A DNA stretch of 64,000 nucleotides from Desulfoferrobacter suflitae. GTDB lineage: Bacteria; Desulfobacterota; Syntrophobacteria; Syntrophobacterales; Syntrophobacteraceae. Below, piece after piece: positions 25,823-34,860 of this stretch (the stretch's first letter is position 1; the number at the start of each line of letters is the position of its first letter). The stretch is from NCBI RefSeq assembly GCF_022603395.1, contig NZ_JAIBKA010000003.1:248001-312000 (forward strand). The letters run 5' to 3'. A model generated the notes under the pieces. That model had not been told where the DNA came from. It searched no databases and saw only the letters and a list, made by a program, of their open reading frames with translations. Made by a program: the position numbers and the translations under genes.

Positions 25823-26170
25823 GCAGTGCATGCACTGAACCTTGACAAAGGTAGGGATGAGCTGGTCGCGCTCGTCGCGACGGCCCGGGTAGTAGCGGTT
25901 GATCACCGTATAGGCATGCTCATCCGGCCGCCGTTTTTTGTCAAAAATCGTGAGATCGTCGAAGGGCTGTTGCGGCTGAGGCAGATCGTTGACCGTTTGG
26001 CAGGCCTGCTCACACTTGCGGCAACCTATGCAGCGGGTGAGATCGACCAGACATGCAAGCGGGTCCGCCGGTGCCCGCGACTGCCATGCCCCGGCAGGTT
26101 GAACGGCTGCGGCAATACCCGCCCCTGCAGCCCCCGCCACGGTAAAAAAACCCCGTCGGCTGAGTTCCAT
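25822..26170 (-). pseudogene. Tat-exported ferredoxin-like electron transfer subunit, N-terminal fragment
   Basis: [23 protein letters not shown] is a twin-arginine signal (SRRGFF) followed by a hydrophobic stretch and AWQ cleavage region. Then [19 protein letters not shown] binds one 4Fe-4S cluster and [13 protein letters not shown] begins a second, typical of HybA/DmsB-like subunits. After CQDPAC the sequence loses sense at the join to the cytochrome fragment. Start 26170 is favoured by AAGGAG 9 bases upstream. The pair was probably an operon of a periplasmic multihaem cytochrome with its quinol-side ferredoxin. Confidence 0.75.
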
Positions 26171-26571
26171 GTGCATTCGCTCCTTGTGATAAAAATCGTT
26201 TCTCAGTCATACCAAGAACTGTGCCAAAGGATCTTATCCCGCACCCCCCCGGCTCGCTGTGCTGCTGCAGAAGACGTTTTGCTCAAGGTCCTGCACAAAC
26301 AATCCAGCTTTTTGCATCCTGAACGACATAGATTTGAACAACTGTCACGAAGGATTTACAGGTGGAGCAATAATTGCACCATCCTGGACACATTTGATCA
26401 CAAACCATAACTATTGGTTTATACGGCACAAATTTTATGGCTTCGCAGGGCCGTATGAGTCCTGAGTGTTTAGATAATTTAAATAGGTGTCTGAACAAGT
26501 GAACAGTTGTCCAGAAGACCTTTTGGGGTCAAAGCGAGCTCATCGGTCTAAAGGAGGCTGATTCTCCATTT
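26171..26571. other. upstream region without gene
   Basis: About 400 bases between the broken ferredoxin gene and the hairpin leader of the DUF169 gene. AT-richer than its surroundings. No gene recognised; short direct similarity or promoters could not be called. Confidence 0.25.
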
Positions 26572-26639
26572 CACCCGGAGGACCGGGTGAGAGTCCGGCA
26601 AGCTTCCCCATCGAGCCCGTCTGCCGGACAGGGGGGGTG
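26572..26639 (+). ncRNA. tandem-hairpin leader upstream of the DUF169 gene
   Basis: Two perfect hairpins stand side by side: CACCCGG-AGGA-CCGGGTG (26572-26589), and GTCCGGC (26593-26599) pairing with GCCGGAC (26633-26639) across 33 bases. The strand GGGTGAGAGTCCGGC and the later AGCCCG recall short stretches of cobalamin riboswitches, but the conserved CCCGCCACTG core is not present, so I do not call that class. It ends 140 bases before the DUF169 start and would be transcribed with it. Confidence 0.4.
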
Positions 26640-26778
26640 AGGACAAATGCCGGCAGGAAACTCAACTGGGCTGCTGTGGCCTGCTATGATATAGATGACA
26701 AGGAAAAATTTGGGGACTCCGAAATGCAAACGGCGGCGAACATTGTTCTGACAACCATAATGACGGGGAGGTGAGCGA

Positions 26779-27606
26779 ATGGAACGGAATCGGTCTGATT
26801 TTCTGGAGGCCCTCGGGCATCTGGAGGAGCCCATGGGGATGTTTTATACGGATGTGGAGCCCGCAGAGGGATTCACGCCGAAACAGGGCGCAGCCTTTTC
26901 CTATGAGATGGAGCAGCGCGCAGAGGTTGACTGGAGAGTTTTGTGGCAGAACTTCAGCTGCGTTATGGGCAATATTTGGCTGGCCCGCAAAAAGAACAAC
27001 GCCGCCTATTTCGACGCGCAACATTATGGCTGCGTGGGTGGCTCCTTCTATCTTGGCTTTCACAAACCGCAGCTCGACTTCATTGCTCATTACATCTCCA
27101 CCGGTTGCGCGGATCAGACTCAAGGCGAACGGTATCTGCGTTCGCCGGATTCGGCCAGGCGGTTTTTTACCGAAATCGATCCGCGACCGGCTCCGGCCCG
27201 ATTTTGTGTGTTCAAGCCGCTAAGCCGGTTCCAGCAGGGGGAATCGCCTGAAATAGTTACTTTTTTTGTGAGAGGAGAGGCTCTGTCAGGCCTGTGCGTG
27301 TTAGCCACGTTTGTCACCGATGACTTTGAAGTGGTGGCGGCTCCGTTTGGTGCCGGCTGCAGCTTCCTTGTGACATGGCCTCTACACTATCTGGCTCAGG
27401 GCAAATTTAAGGCCGTTCTGGGCAGTCCTGATCCATCCAACCGCAAGTTTTTAAAAACGGACGAGATGACTTTTTCCGTGCCCTATGAGATGTACCTTCA
27501 GATGCTGAGCTCCTGGCGGGAGAGCTTTCTCGCGGGTGCAACCTGGGAGGGAGTCAAGAAAAAGATACGCCGCAGCCGGCAAGTCTGGGGAGAGCTCGAT
27601 GAGTGA
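26779..27606 (+). CDS. DUF169 domain protein
   Basis: 275 residues. The sequence has DUF169 hallmarks: PMGMFYTDVEP near the start, CVMGNIWLARKKNNAAYF, GCVGGSFYLGF, and the end AAPFGAGCSFLVTWP followed by DPSNRKFLKTDEMTFSVPYEMY. The family occurs in methanogens and sulfate reducers, often with conserved cysteines; its function is not known. GGGGAGGTGAG precedes the ATG. A small membrane protein gene follows after 39 bases. Confidence 0.85.
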   Translation: MERNRSDFLEALGHLEEPMGMFYTDVEPAEGFTPKQGAAFSYEMEQRAEVDWRVLWQNFSCVMGNIWLARKKNNAAYFDAQHYGCVGGSFYLGFHKPQLDFIAHYISTGCADQTQGERYLRSPDSARRFFTEIDPRPAPARFCVFKPLSRFQQGESPEIVTFFVRGEALSGLCVLATFVTDDFEVVAAPFGAGCSFLVTWPLHYLAQGKFKAVLGSPDPSNRKFLKTDEMTFSVPYEMYLQMLSSWRESFLAGATWEGVKKKIRRSRQVWGELDE

Positions 27607-27645
27607 CATTCGAAGGAAGCGGCTGAATTTGCTGCAGGAACGGTC

Positions 27646-28044
27646 ATGATAATTTACTATGGGCTTGCCTGGCTGCCGATGGTTGCAATTGCCGTCTTGA
27701 ACGGTGTTGTGCGCGAGTATGCATACGCAAAGTACCTGTCTGAATTGCGGGCCCATCAGGTTTCCACCTTGTCGGGCCTGTTCTTTTTCGGCGTCTACAT
27801 GTTCCTGGTAACGCGTGCCTGGCCGTTTGAATCTGCCTCACAGGCAGTGTGGACAGGGTTGATGTGGCTGGTGCTGACCGTCGGGTTTGAATTTGCATTC
27901 GGCCATTACGTGATGAAGCACTCCTGGGAAGAGCTTTTTCACGACTACAACATTCTTGCGGGTCGGTTATGGATACTGGTGCTGCTGTGGATATCCACGG
28001 CGCCTTATCTGTTCCATCTCCTCCGGACTTGTCAGCGGTCGTGA
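27646..28044 (+). CDS. four-helix membrane protein, unknown function
   Basis: 132 residues with four predicted membrane helices (about 3-22, 42-60, 68-90 and 105-125) and short loops. Arg/Lys lie after helix 1 and at the C-terminus. No catalytic motif is seen; HYVMKHSWEELFHDYNILAGRLW is a distinctive segment between helices 3 and 4. It follows the DUF169 gene by 39 bases and is probably in the same transcription unit. Confidence 0.7.
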   Translation: MIIYYGLAWLPMVAIAVLNGVVREYAYAKYLSELRAHQVSTLSGLFFFGVYMFLVTRAWPFESASQAVWTGLMWLVLTVGFEFAFGHYVMKHSWEELFHDYNILAGRLWILVLLWISTAPYLFHLLRTCQRS

Positions 28045-28126
28045 AGTCGTGCAAAAGACAAAAAATGCTCGATCTTTTCCGCGTTTGAACTTGACAGCAA
28101 GGCACTCTATTGGCACAAAGTAACAA

Positions 28127-28198
28127 GGGCGAAGTAAGGATCCCTTCACCAGAAATCCTCCGCAAGCCTTTCTGTGTTAATGGGAACTTACTTCGCCC
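28127..28198. terminator. inverted repeat after the DUF169 unit
   Basis: GGGCGAAGTAAG (28127-28138) pairs with CTTACTTCGCCC (28187-28198) around a 48-base loop. It follows the membrane protein gene by 82 bases. No T-run follows, so it may be a dispersed palindrome rather than a true terminator. Confidence 0.4.
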
Positions 28199-28255
28199 GA
28201 CTGTTTCATAACATCCGTTGCCACTCTTAGCAAACACGAATTGTTGGGGCGATGC

Positions 28256-28579
28256 CTACCGGTACCTGCCCATCCTGAAAATCCACAGGGAACAATCCGT
28301 CGACCGGCACTTTTCAACCTCAACCCGCGAACCGGTCATGCAATCAAGGCACTTTTTCCTGATGGCGCAAAGGCAATCCTTTTGTGCGAACTTCTTGTTC
28401 CCGCCGTAACGCAGCTGATAAAATGGACAATTTTTCGAACTGCACTGGATGATTTCCTTGACCTGGTTTGCTGAACACCACAGACAGCGTTCTCTTATGG
28501 CACGCAACGGAGAGAATGTGAGCTGTCGGCAATAGTCCTTCATGTCCCTTCGTCTCGCTTGATCTTCCCGAAAATTCAA
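28256..28579 (-). CDS. duplicated cysteine-motif protein
   Basis: 107 residues containing the same unit twice: AIRERCLWCSANQVKEIIQC..KNCPFYQLRYG (about 27-58) and AIRKKCLDCMTGSRVEVEKC..TDCSLWIFRMG (about 71-103). Each has CxxC followed by C-x4-C, probably binding one metal. I recall similar units in phage-related and deltaproteobacterial proteins but do not know a function. The start could be the ATG at 28579 or 28543. It ends within the protein fold (MGRYR). Confidence 0.7.
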   Translation of the reverse strand: MNFREDQARRRDMKDYCRQLTFSPLRAIRERCLWCSANQVKEIIQCSSKNCPFYQLRYGGNKKFAQKDCLCAIRKKCLDCMTGSRVEVEKCRSTDCSLWIFRMGRYR

Positions 28580-28645
28580 TGGTGCTGTGAACCCCTTTAC
28601 TACACCTGTTTAGTGCAGCACCACACAATCAAGCGGCCGCATTCC

Positions 28646-28742
28646 GTAGGTTGGGTAGAATCACGCGGTACGCGTGACGAAACCCAACACGGGCTGGGCG
28701 AACTGACGTAGTCGTTGGGTTTTGCTGCGCTCAACCCAACCC
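28646..28742. repeat. dispersed GTTGGGT palindromic repeat
   Basis: Contains GGTTGGGT and AACCCAAC arms (28649-28689), then a second hairpin GTTGGGTTTTGCTGCGCTCAACCCAAC (28714-28741, stem of about 9). The same motif family is scattered in many unrelated bacterial genomes. The rest of 28580-29086 shows no gene. Confidence 0.6.
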
Positions 28743-29086
28743 TGCGCCCGTGCAGCTCCGCTGCATTCCGGGCACTCTATGGTGTGGCGCTGTACCTGGC
28801 GGAGGCCTCGGACAGCGTTCTAATACTGCGGCGTGGTTTCGTCAAACGTTTTGCACAGGCAGACGCTTCCTCTCTGTTGCGGCTCTCACTCGGACCTGTT
28901 GAGCCCTGCAGCGAGGATCCGGCAAAGGCAAGAACTCCAGGGTACAGAAAACCATTTCCAGTTGGTCAAAGGATCTTTCGCCGGCCACAAAGTACTTGGA
29001 AAAGCTCCCGGGTTTGTTTTTAATATGCGGGTGTTCTCGAAAGCTCTGTCAACCTTCAGACTGATTATGCAGAAAAACGATAAACC

Positions 29087-30736
29087 ATGCACCTCCTCGG
29101 TCAACTGTCAAGAATCGCGTGGGGTACAAAGCCCCTGTTTGAAATAAAAGATTTATCCTACCGATATCCCGATGGCCGTCTGGCTCTGCAAAGCATTGAC
29201 TTGACGATCTACTGCGGCGACCGAATTGCTTTGGTGGGGCACAATGGGGCGGGAAAGACCACTTTGATACAGCACCTCAATGGCCTCAAGCATGGTCAGC
29301 AGGGTACGGTGTATTATCGAGAGGCGCCGCTGACAGGGGAAAACCTGAAGCGTGCCAGGCTGGAAGTGGGTATGCTCTTTCAAGATCCTGACGATCAGCT
29401 GTTCTGCAATACGCTATATGAGGACATCGCGTTTGGGCCGTACAATCAGGGATTGAATGGAGATGCGGTGGTGGAACGCGTGCGTATGGCCGTCGAGGAG
29501 GTTGGATTAACCGAGCTCACCTACAAGCCTCCGCATCATTTGAGTTACGGGCAGAAAAAAAGGGCCGCGTTGGCAACCTTGCTCGCCATGAACCCGGATG
29601 TCTTGATACTCGATGAGCCGACCGCCAATCTCGATCCGAAGCAGGAGAAGATCTTCATTGAGCTGCTCGAGAGATTTTCCGGCACACTGGTTTGCATCAG
29701 CCATGATCTTCCTTTTCTTTATACGCTCTGTGACAGAGCCGTGGTTTTGGAGAAGGGCAAAATTCATCACGATTACAGCATGAGAGAGCTGGTTTCGCAT
29801 CCGGCTTACCTGCGCGACCACGGGCTGGATTTCACATTCCGCTTCAGTTGTTGTCAGGAAAATGGCGGACATGACCGTGCGCATTTTCACGGCAAGAGCT
29901 CCGATCGGTTCCCGCCAGAGCTTTGTGCCGACGGTCGGGTCGCAGGTGCAGCAAGCGATTGTGAGCCGTTGATTCGTCTGAATGATTTCTCCTGCTTTTA
30001 CCCCGATGGAACCTGCGGGGTGCGCAACGTGAACCTGCAAGTTCCGGCGGGCTCCAGCGTTGCCGTCGTGGGTGAAAACGGGGCAGGCAAATCCACGCTG
30101 GTACGATGTCTTATGGGTATTCTCGACGGGGCCGGCGATTATTTTTTCAACGGCAAACCGGTCACGAGGCGTTCCCGCAAGGAACTGTGGCGACATGTCG
30201 GCATGGTCTTTCAGGACCCTGCCGACCAGCTCTTTTGCCCATCCTGCTGGGAAGAAGTGGCGTTCGGCCCGAGACAGTTGAAACTGAGTTCAAAAGAGGT
30301 GCGGCATCGGGTGGAGGAGGCGCTTTCTCTGGTGCATCTGAGGGGGTATGAAGAGCGCATTCCCCACCATTTGAGTGCGGGAGAGCGCAAGCGGCTTGCG
30401 CTGGCAGCCATATTGAGCATGCGTCCGCAAGTGTTGTTTCTGGATGAACCGAGCGCCAACCTGGATCCCCAGGGCGAGCAGCTTCTGCTCGAAATTCTAG
30501 CCCGCATCGATGCGACCAAGATCTTGATAACGCATGATATTTTCCTGGTTTCCAGGCTGTGCGAACGAACCATCGTGATGCATGGAGGGATGGTGATCCG
30601 TGATTATCTCACAGAAGAATTTGAACGGGACGACCATCTGATTTCCGTCAATGGCCTGGATTACAAATTCAAGAATGCGTGCTGCCAGGAGATTCTGGAT
30701 CTGCAGAAAGGGGCGCTAAGTGTTGCCGGCGGTTAG
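29087..30736 (+). CDS. fused double ATP-binding protein of an ECF/CbiO-type transporter
   Basis: 549 residues with two complete ABC ATPase modules. Module 1 (about 17-250): Walker A GHNGAGKTT, signature LSYGQKKRAALAT, Walker B VLILDEPTANLDP. Module 2 (about 295-535): GENGAGKST, LSAGERKRLALAA, VLFLDEPSANLDP. YRYPDG and CFYPDGT A-loops precede each. This architecture powers energy-coupling-factor uptake of vitamins or Ni/Co, but no T or S component is encoded here. The start is uncertain; a site nearer FEIKDLSYRYPDG (about 29140) is possible. It converges with ruvB. Confidence 0.88.
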   Translation: MHLLGQLSRIAWGTKPLFEIKDLSYRYPDGRLALQSIDLTIYCGDRIALVGHNGAGKTTLIQHLNGLKHGQQGTVYYREAPLTGENLKRARLEVGMLFQDPDDQLFCNTLYEDIAFGPYNQGLNGDAVVERVRMAVEEVGLTELTYKPPHHLSYGQKKRAALATLLAMNPDVLILDEPTANLDPKQEKIFIELLERFSGTLVCISHDLPFLYTLCDRAVVLEKGKIHHDYSMRELVSHPAYLRDHGLDFTFRFSCCQENGGHDRAHFHGKSSDRFPPELCADGRVAGAASDCEPLIRLNDFSCFYPDGTCGVRNVNLQVPAGSSVAVVGENGAGKSTLVRCLMGILDGAGDYFFNGKPVTRRSRKELWRHVGMVFQDPADQLFCPSCWEEVAFGPRQLKLSSKEVRHRVEEALSLVHLRGYEERIPHHLSAGERKRLALAAILSMRPQVLFLDEPSANLDPQGEQLLLEILARIDATKILITHDIFLVSRLCERTIVMHGGMVIRDYLTEEFERDDHLISVNGLDYKFKNACCQEILDLQKGALSVAGG

Positions 30737-30801
30737 CGTGCCCGCCCCAAAAAACCACATCCGCCGTTTACTTGGCAGAAAACCCTGCACAGGCAGCGCA
30801 G

Positions 30802-31821
30802 CTAATAGAGGCGCAGTTGTTGATTGGAGCGGAAGGCGGCTCCCAGGTGTTCATACGCCAGCCGGGTTGCGACCCTCCCCCGTGGGGTCTTGTTGAGAAA
30901 CCCCTCCTGGATCAGATAGGGTTCGTAGACATCTTCCAGCGTGCCTTTTTCTTCCGAAACGGCGGCGGCCAGAGTATCAATGCCGACCGGGCCGCCATCG
31001 TACTTTTCGATAATGGTCTGCAGAATTTTGCGGTCCATTCGATCAAATCCCTTGTGGTCCACTTCCAGCATGCCGAGGGCGTAGTCCGCCACTTCACGGG
31101 TGACCTTCCCGTCGGCGCGTACTTCCGCATAGTCTCTCACGCGCCGCAACAGGCGATTGGCAATGCGCGGAGTGCCGCGCGATCGCCTGGCAATCTCATG
31201 GGCACCGCTGGCATCGATGGCAATTCCCAGGATGCGCGCGGAGCGTGTGACGATGGTTTGCAGGTCTGCGACTTCGTAAAACTCCAGGCGCAGCATCACG
31301 CCGAAGCGGTCGCGCAAGGGCGGCGAGAGGAGTCCGGCCCGGGTAGTGGCACCGACCAGAGTGAAAGGGGGCAAATCCAGTTTGATGGTGCGGGCGGAAG
31401 GGCCTTGTCCGATGATGATGTCGAGCTTGAAATCCTCCATGGCGGGATAGAGGATTTCTTCCACAATGTTGTTGAGTCGGTGAATTTCATCAATAAAAAG
31501 GACGTCGCCCCGGTCCAGGTTGGTGAGGATGGCGGCCAGATCACCGGGGCGCTCGATCACCGGCCCGGAGGTGCTGCGCATGTTGACCCCGAGCTCATTG
31601 CTCACCACCGTGGCGAGCGATGTTTTGCCGAGTCCCGGATAGCCGTGCAGGAGGACGTGGTCGAGGGGTTCTCCGCGTTGTTTGGCTGCGGCGATGAAGA
31701 CGGACAAATTCTCCTTGACCGTGTTCTGGCCGATGTACTCATCCAGCCGCTGAGGGCGAAGAGAGTTTTCGATCGGCAGGTCTTCATCCGTCGGTTTGGG
31801 TTCAATGACTCGGTCGTCCAT
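30802..31821 (-). CDS. ruvB: Holliday junction branch migration helicase RuvB
   Basis: 339 residues. AAA+ motor of the RuvABC resolvasome: Walker [18 protein letters not shown], Walker [12 protein letters not shown], sensor [20 protein letters not shown], and a C-terminal winged-helix domain. The start [32 protein letters not shown] is typical. It is last of the minus-strand block rlmE-yebC-ruvC-ruvA-ruvB. Confidence 0.97.
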   Translation of the reverse strand: MDDRVIEPKPTDEDLPIENSLRPQRLDEYIGQNTVKENLSVFIAAAKQRGEPLDHVLLHGYPGLGKTSLATVVSNELGVNMRSTSGPVIERPGDLAAILTNLDRGDVLFIDEIHRLNNIVEEILYPAMEDFKLDIIIGQGPSARTIKLDLPPFTLVGATTRAGLLSPPLRDRFGVMLRLEFYEVADLQTIVTRSARILGIAIDASGAHEIARRSRGTPRIANRLLRRVRDYAEVRADGKVTREVADYALGMLEVDHKGFDRMDRKILQTIIEKYDGGPVGIDTLAAAVSEEKGTLEDVYEPYLIQEGFLNKTPRGRVATRLAYEHLGAAFRSNQQLRLY

Positions 31822-31864
31822 CTGCCACTACCTGTATCTGCATGTCTTTCAGTTGCGTGTGCTC

Positions 31865-31886
31865 GCTCAACGGCATGCCGTTGAGC
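31865..31886. repeat. perfect 22-bp palindrome between ruvA and ruvB
   Basis: GCTCAACGGCATGCCGTTGAGC is a perfect palindrome in the 135-base gap between the two genes. It could be an attenuating hairpin or a protein site; no T-run follows on either strand. Confidence 0.5.
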
Positions 31887-31956
31887 CGTTGCCGCCAGGG
31901 TACCTGCAATTCACTTGACGGAGTCGGAACTGCGTTTCAACCACCTTTTACTATCG

Positions 31957-32553
31957 TCACGCCAGCACGCGCAAGGCTTCCTTGAGAAGACTTTCCAGTG
32001 CTGGAGTGTCTCCGAGTTTTTGTTGGACTCTTTTGAGGGACTTGTCGATTTCGGATGCGCGATAGCCCAGGTTCAGCAGGGCGGAATAAGCATCTGAGAA
32101 GACGTCCTGGGTGCCGGCCGGCGGCGCAACCAATTCCTCTTTAGCCGGTTTGATCTTGAGCTTGTCGCGCAATTCCAGAGCAATACGTTCGGCAATCTTT
32201 TTGCCGATTCCCGGGATATTTTTCAGGCGTCTGTGGTCTTGCTGCAGAACGGCTGCTCTCAGACCATCGGGCGTAATCCCCGAAAGAATGCCTATGGCCA
32301 GCCTCGGTCCCACTCCGTTGATCGCGATGAGATGGAGAAACATCTCCTTTTCGGCCAAAGTTCGGAATCCGTAAAGCTGCAGCATATCCTCACGCACATG
32401 GGTGTGGATGTTGAGGCTGATGGTTTCGCCGACGGCCGGCATGTCATAAAAGGTGCTCAAAGGAACATGAACACAGTATCCAACGCCATTGACATCGATA
32501 ATCAGGTAGTCGGGAGATTTGTGCTTCAGCTTGCCAGCTAGGTACCCGATCAT
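31957..32553 (-). CDS. ruvA: Holliday junction protein RuvA
   Basis: 198 residues. An N-terminal OB-fold (MIGYLAGKLKHKSPDYLIIDVNGVGY), two helix-hairpin-helix units (LIAINGVGPRLAIGIL and LKNIPGIGKKIAERIALEL), and the C-terminal RuvB-binding helix bundle (SALLNLGYRASEIDKSL). It tetramerises on the junction and loads RuvB. The ATG at 32553 is chosen because GGAG lies 7 bases upstream; the upstream frame extension is not family sequence. Confidence 0.96.
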   Translation of the reverse strand: MIGYLAGKLKHKSPDYLIIDVNGVGYCVHVPLSTFYDMPAVGETISLNIHTHVREDMLQLYGFRTLAEKEMFLHLIAINGVGPRLAIGILSGITPDGLRAAVLQQDHRRLKNIPGIGKKIAERIALELRDKLKIKPAKEELVAPPAGTQDVFSDAYSALLNLGYRASEIDKSLKRVQQKLGDTPALESLLKEALRVLA

Positions 32554-32589
32554 AGAGTTTCTCCGTCGATAGTGCCCCAGGACCGCATC

Positions 32590-32660
32590 CGAGAATGATG
32601 ACCTCACGCTCCCCTCGCCCTCACTCGAACCCTCTCCCCTCAAGGGGGGGAACCCAATAC
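32590..32660. repeat. partial copy of the CCTCTCCC dispersed repeat
   Basis: The stretch CCCTCGCCCTCACTCGAACC followed by CTCTCCCCTCAAGGGG matches one arm of the palindromic repeat seen at 11691-11754. It lies in the 230-base gap between ruvC and ruvA. Confidence 0.4.
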
Positions 32661-32783
32661 ATTGGAATCGTTCGGGTTTAGATACTGCGCCCCCGGCACG
32701 GGGTCAAGTGTGTCTGACTATCGGCCGCAAGCGGGCGGAGAGGGAGCTGAAGGTCTCGCTGTAGTCCCGGCCGGTGCCGACCA

Positions 32784-33287
32784 TCATTTCTGGCGCGAGT
32801 TTACCCAGCGTTTCCGGGATGCGCAGGTATTGAGGTGGCAAATGGCGGCGGCCAGCGCATCGGCCGCGTTGGCATTGAGGGGTCCGTGCAGTCGGAATAA
32901 ATACTGGATCATCTGCACCACCTGGTCCTTACTGGCCCTGCCATAACCAACAACCGCCTGTTTGATTTGCAGCGCACTGTATTCGTAGATCGGCAGGCCC
33001 GAGTTGACGCCTGCCATGATGGCGGCGCCTCGCGCCTGCCCAAGCTTCAAGGCACTCTTGACATTCTTGGCAAAAAAAACATCTTCTATGGCCATGCACT
33101 GGGGCCGGCAATCCCGTATGACGGTCGTCAGCTCTTCATATATCATCTTCAGCCGCTCCGGGAAGGAAAGACGTGCCGGCATGCAGACGGTGCCGTTGGA
33201 AATATGCTGCAGCTGATTCCCGCTACTTTCCACCACCCCATAGCCGGTGAAGCGCGAACCAGGATCTATGCCGATAACACGGAACAT
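32784..33287 (-). CDS. ruvC: crossover junction endonuclease RuvC
   Basis: 167 residues. RNase H-like resolvase. Catalytic acidic residues are in VIGIDPGSRFTGYGVV (Asp7), MAIEDVFFAKNVKSAL (Glu), and NAADALAAAICHL (two Asp). It cuts Holliday junctions symmetrically with RuvAB. It lies between yebC and ruvA in a conserved order. Confidence 0.96.
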   Translation of the reverse strand: MFRVIGIDPGSRFTGYGVVESSGNQLQHISNGTVCMPARLSFPERLKMIYEELTTVIRDCRPQCMAIEDVFFAKNVKSALKLGQARGAAIMAGVNSGLPIYEYSALQIKQAVVGYGRASKDQVVQMIQYLFRLHGPLNANAADALAAAICHLNTCASRKRWVNSRQK

Positions 33288-33332
33288 TTTTCAGAAGCCT
33301 TTGCCGGCTTAAAGCCTGATTGGTGAATCGAA

Positions 33333-34082
33333 TCACGCAACTTCATTCAACAGCTCATCTGCAATATCGAAATTTGCATAGGCGTTCTGGACGTCCTCAC
33401 AATCGTCCAGGGCGTTCATCAACTTGAGAAGTTGCTGCGCGGTCTTTTCGTCTTCGATGGCCACGGTGGTTTGAGGCACCATAGTCACTTCGGCCATGTC
33501 GTATTGCAGCTGTTTTGCGTCGAAGGCGGCCTTAACCGCTGCAAAATCTTCCCAGGCGGTGACGACCTGGTACTGGTCCTGCTGATCTTCCACATCTTCC
33601 GCCCCCGCTTCCAGAGCTGCTTCCATGAGCTCTTCCTCGGATATCCGCTGTTTGTCAAAGACAATGGTACCTTTTTTGCTAAACATCCAGGCGACACAGC
33701 CGGCTTCCCCCAGGCTGCCGCCGTTTTTGCTGAAAATAAAGCGGACATCACTCGCTGCCCGGTTTCTGTTGTCCGTCATTACCTCGACCAGTATGGCAAC
33801 ACCTCCCGGGCCGTACCCCTCATAATTGAATTCTTCATAGGCAGTGCCTTCCAGTTCCCCCGTGCCTTTCTTGATGGCCCGGTCAATGTTGTCTTTGGGC
33901 ATATTTTCTGCCTTTGCTTCAGCAATGGCGGTTCTCAGACGCGAGTTGGCATCCGGATCGCCCCCGCCGAGGCGAGCTGCAATGGTGATTTCTTTGATCA
34001 GTTTGGTGAAAATCTTGCCGCGTTTGGCATCGGCAGCGGCTTTTTTGTGGCGGATGGTGCTCCATTTGGAATGTCCAGACAT
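33333..34082 (-). CDS. yebC: YebC/PmpR family regulator
   Basis: 249 residues. [28 protein letters not shown] is the invariant family start. Further signatures are [43 protein letters not shown] and [11 protein letters not shown]. Family members act as DNA-binding regulators (PmpR) or ribosome-associated factors that relieve stalling at proline runs. Its position ahead of ruvC is conserved in many bacteria. Confidence 0.96.
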   Translation of the reverse strand: MSGHSKWSTIRHKKAAADAKRGKIFTKLIKEITIAARLGGGDPDANSRLRTAIAEAKAENMPKDNIDRAIKKGTGELEGTAYEEFNYEGYGPGGVAILVEVMTDNRNRAASDVRFIFSKNGGSLGEAGCVAWMFSKKGTIVFDKQRISEEELMEAALEAGAEDVEDQQDQYQVVTAWEDFAAVKAAFDAKQLQYDMAEVTMVPQTTVAIEDEKTAQQLLKLMNALDDCEDVQNAYANFDIADELLNEVA

Positions 34083-34086
34083 GATG

Positions 34087-34692
34087 CTACTCCTTATCGA
34101 TCGGCTTCTTAAAACGCATCGCCAGTATATAAATCTCTTTGCTTATTTTCCTTGACGCATCGGGCTTCACCACTTTCACCCACTCGAACTGCCTTTTGAC
34201 TTGCTGCAACAGATCGTGGAATTCGGAGCCCTGGAATATTTTAGCAAGAAAGTGGCCCCGCGCTTTCAAAGTGACTGTCGCAAGATTGAATGCTTCCTCG
34301 AACAGCAGAGCGGATCGTGCGCTGTCGGCTGTGCGGATGCCGGAAGTGGCCGGAGCCATGTCGCTCAATACAACGTCAAAAGGCGCATAACGTCGTCTTA
34401 ACGTCTCCCTGAATTCAGAGTCGGCCATATCTTCTTTAAAGGTCACGACATTCTCTGGAAAGGCATGGTGTATTTCCTTGAGGTCTACACCGACAATCAA
34501 GCCCATGGGTCCGACCACCTGGCTGGTGAACTGAATCCAGGAACCGGGTGCAGCGCCCAAATCCAGGACGCGATCTCCAACCCTGAGTATTTTGTACTTA
34601 TTTTGTATTTCCTTCAACTTGAATACCGCGCGAGCAAGATAATGGTGCTTTTTCGCCTGCTGAAAGTAGTGGTCGCGGAATTTGTAGTTCAT
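34087..34692 (-). CDS. rlmE: 23S rRNA (uridine-2'-O) methyltransferase
   Basis: 201 residues. FtsJ/RlmE fold: an N-terminal RNA-binding segment ([23 protein letters not shown], with the catalytic Lys), the SAM motif [14 protein letters not shown], catalytic Asp in [12 protein letters not shown], Lys in [11 protein letters not shown] and Glu in KEIYILAM. It methylates U2552 in the ribosomal A loop. It is the first gene of the minus-strand block, with 4 bases before yebC. Confidence 0.95.
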   Translation of the reverse strand: MNYKFRDHYFQQAKKHHYLARAVFKLKEIQNKYKILRVGDRVLDLGAAPGSWIQFTSQVVGPMGLIVGVDLKEIHHAFPENVVTFKEDMADSEFRETLRRRYAPFDVVLSDMAPATSGIRTADSARSALLFEEAFNLATVTLKARGHFLAKIFQGSEFHDLLQQVKRQFEWVKVVKPDASRKISKEIYILAMRFKKPIDKE

Positions 34693-34860
34693 TTATAACA
34701 CCTTTAAATAACTTTGTTTTATGACGCATTGCTATATATCACAGAATAGGATTTTTTGTAAACAGCAGGCTGGTGGCCGAACACGCCGGCATGGCCGGTT
34801 CGGCGGCGGGCTGCGGCGGGCGAAGCGGAAGGGAGGCGCGTTCCTCATAAAGTTTTGGCA

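Noticed and set aside
26572-26700. Cobalamin riboswitch
   Set aside because: The pieces GGGTGAGAGTCCGGC and AGCCCG are suggestive, but the CCCGCCACTG core and the full-length layout are missing, and no B12-related gene follows immediately.
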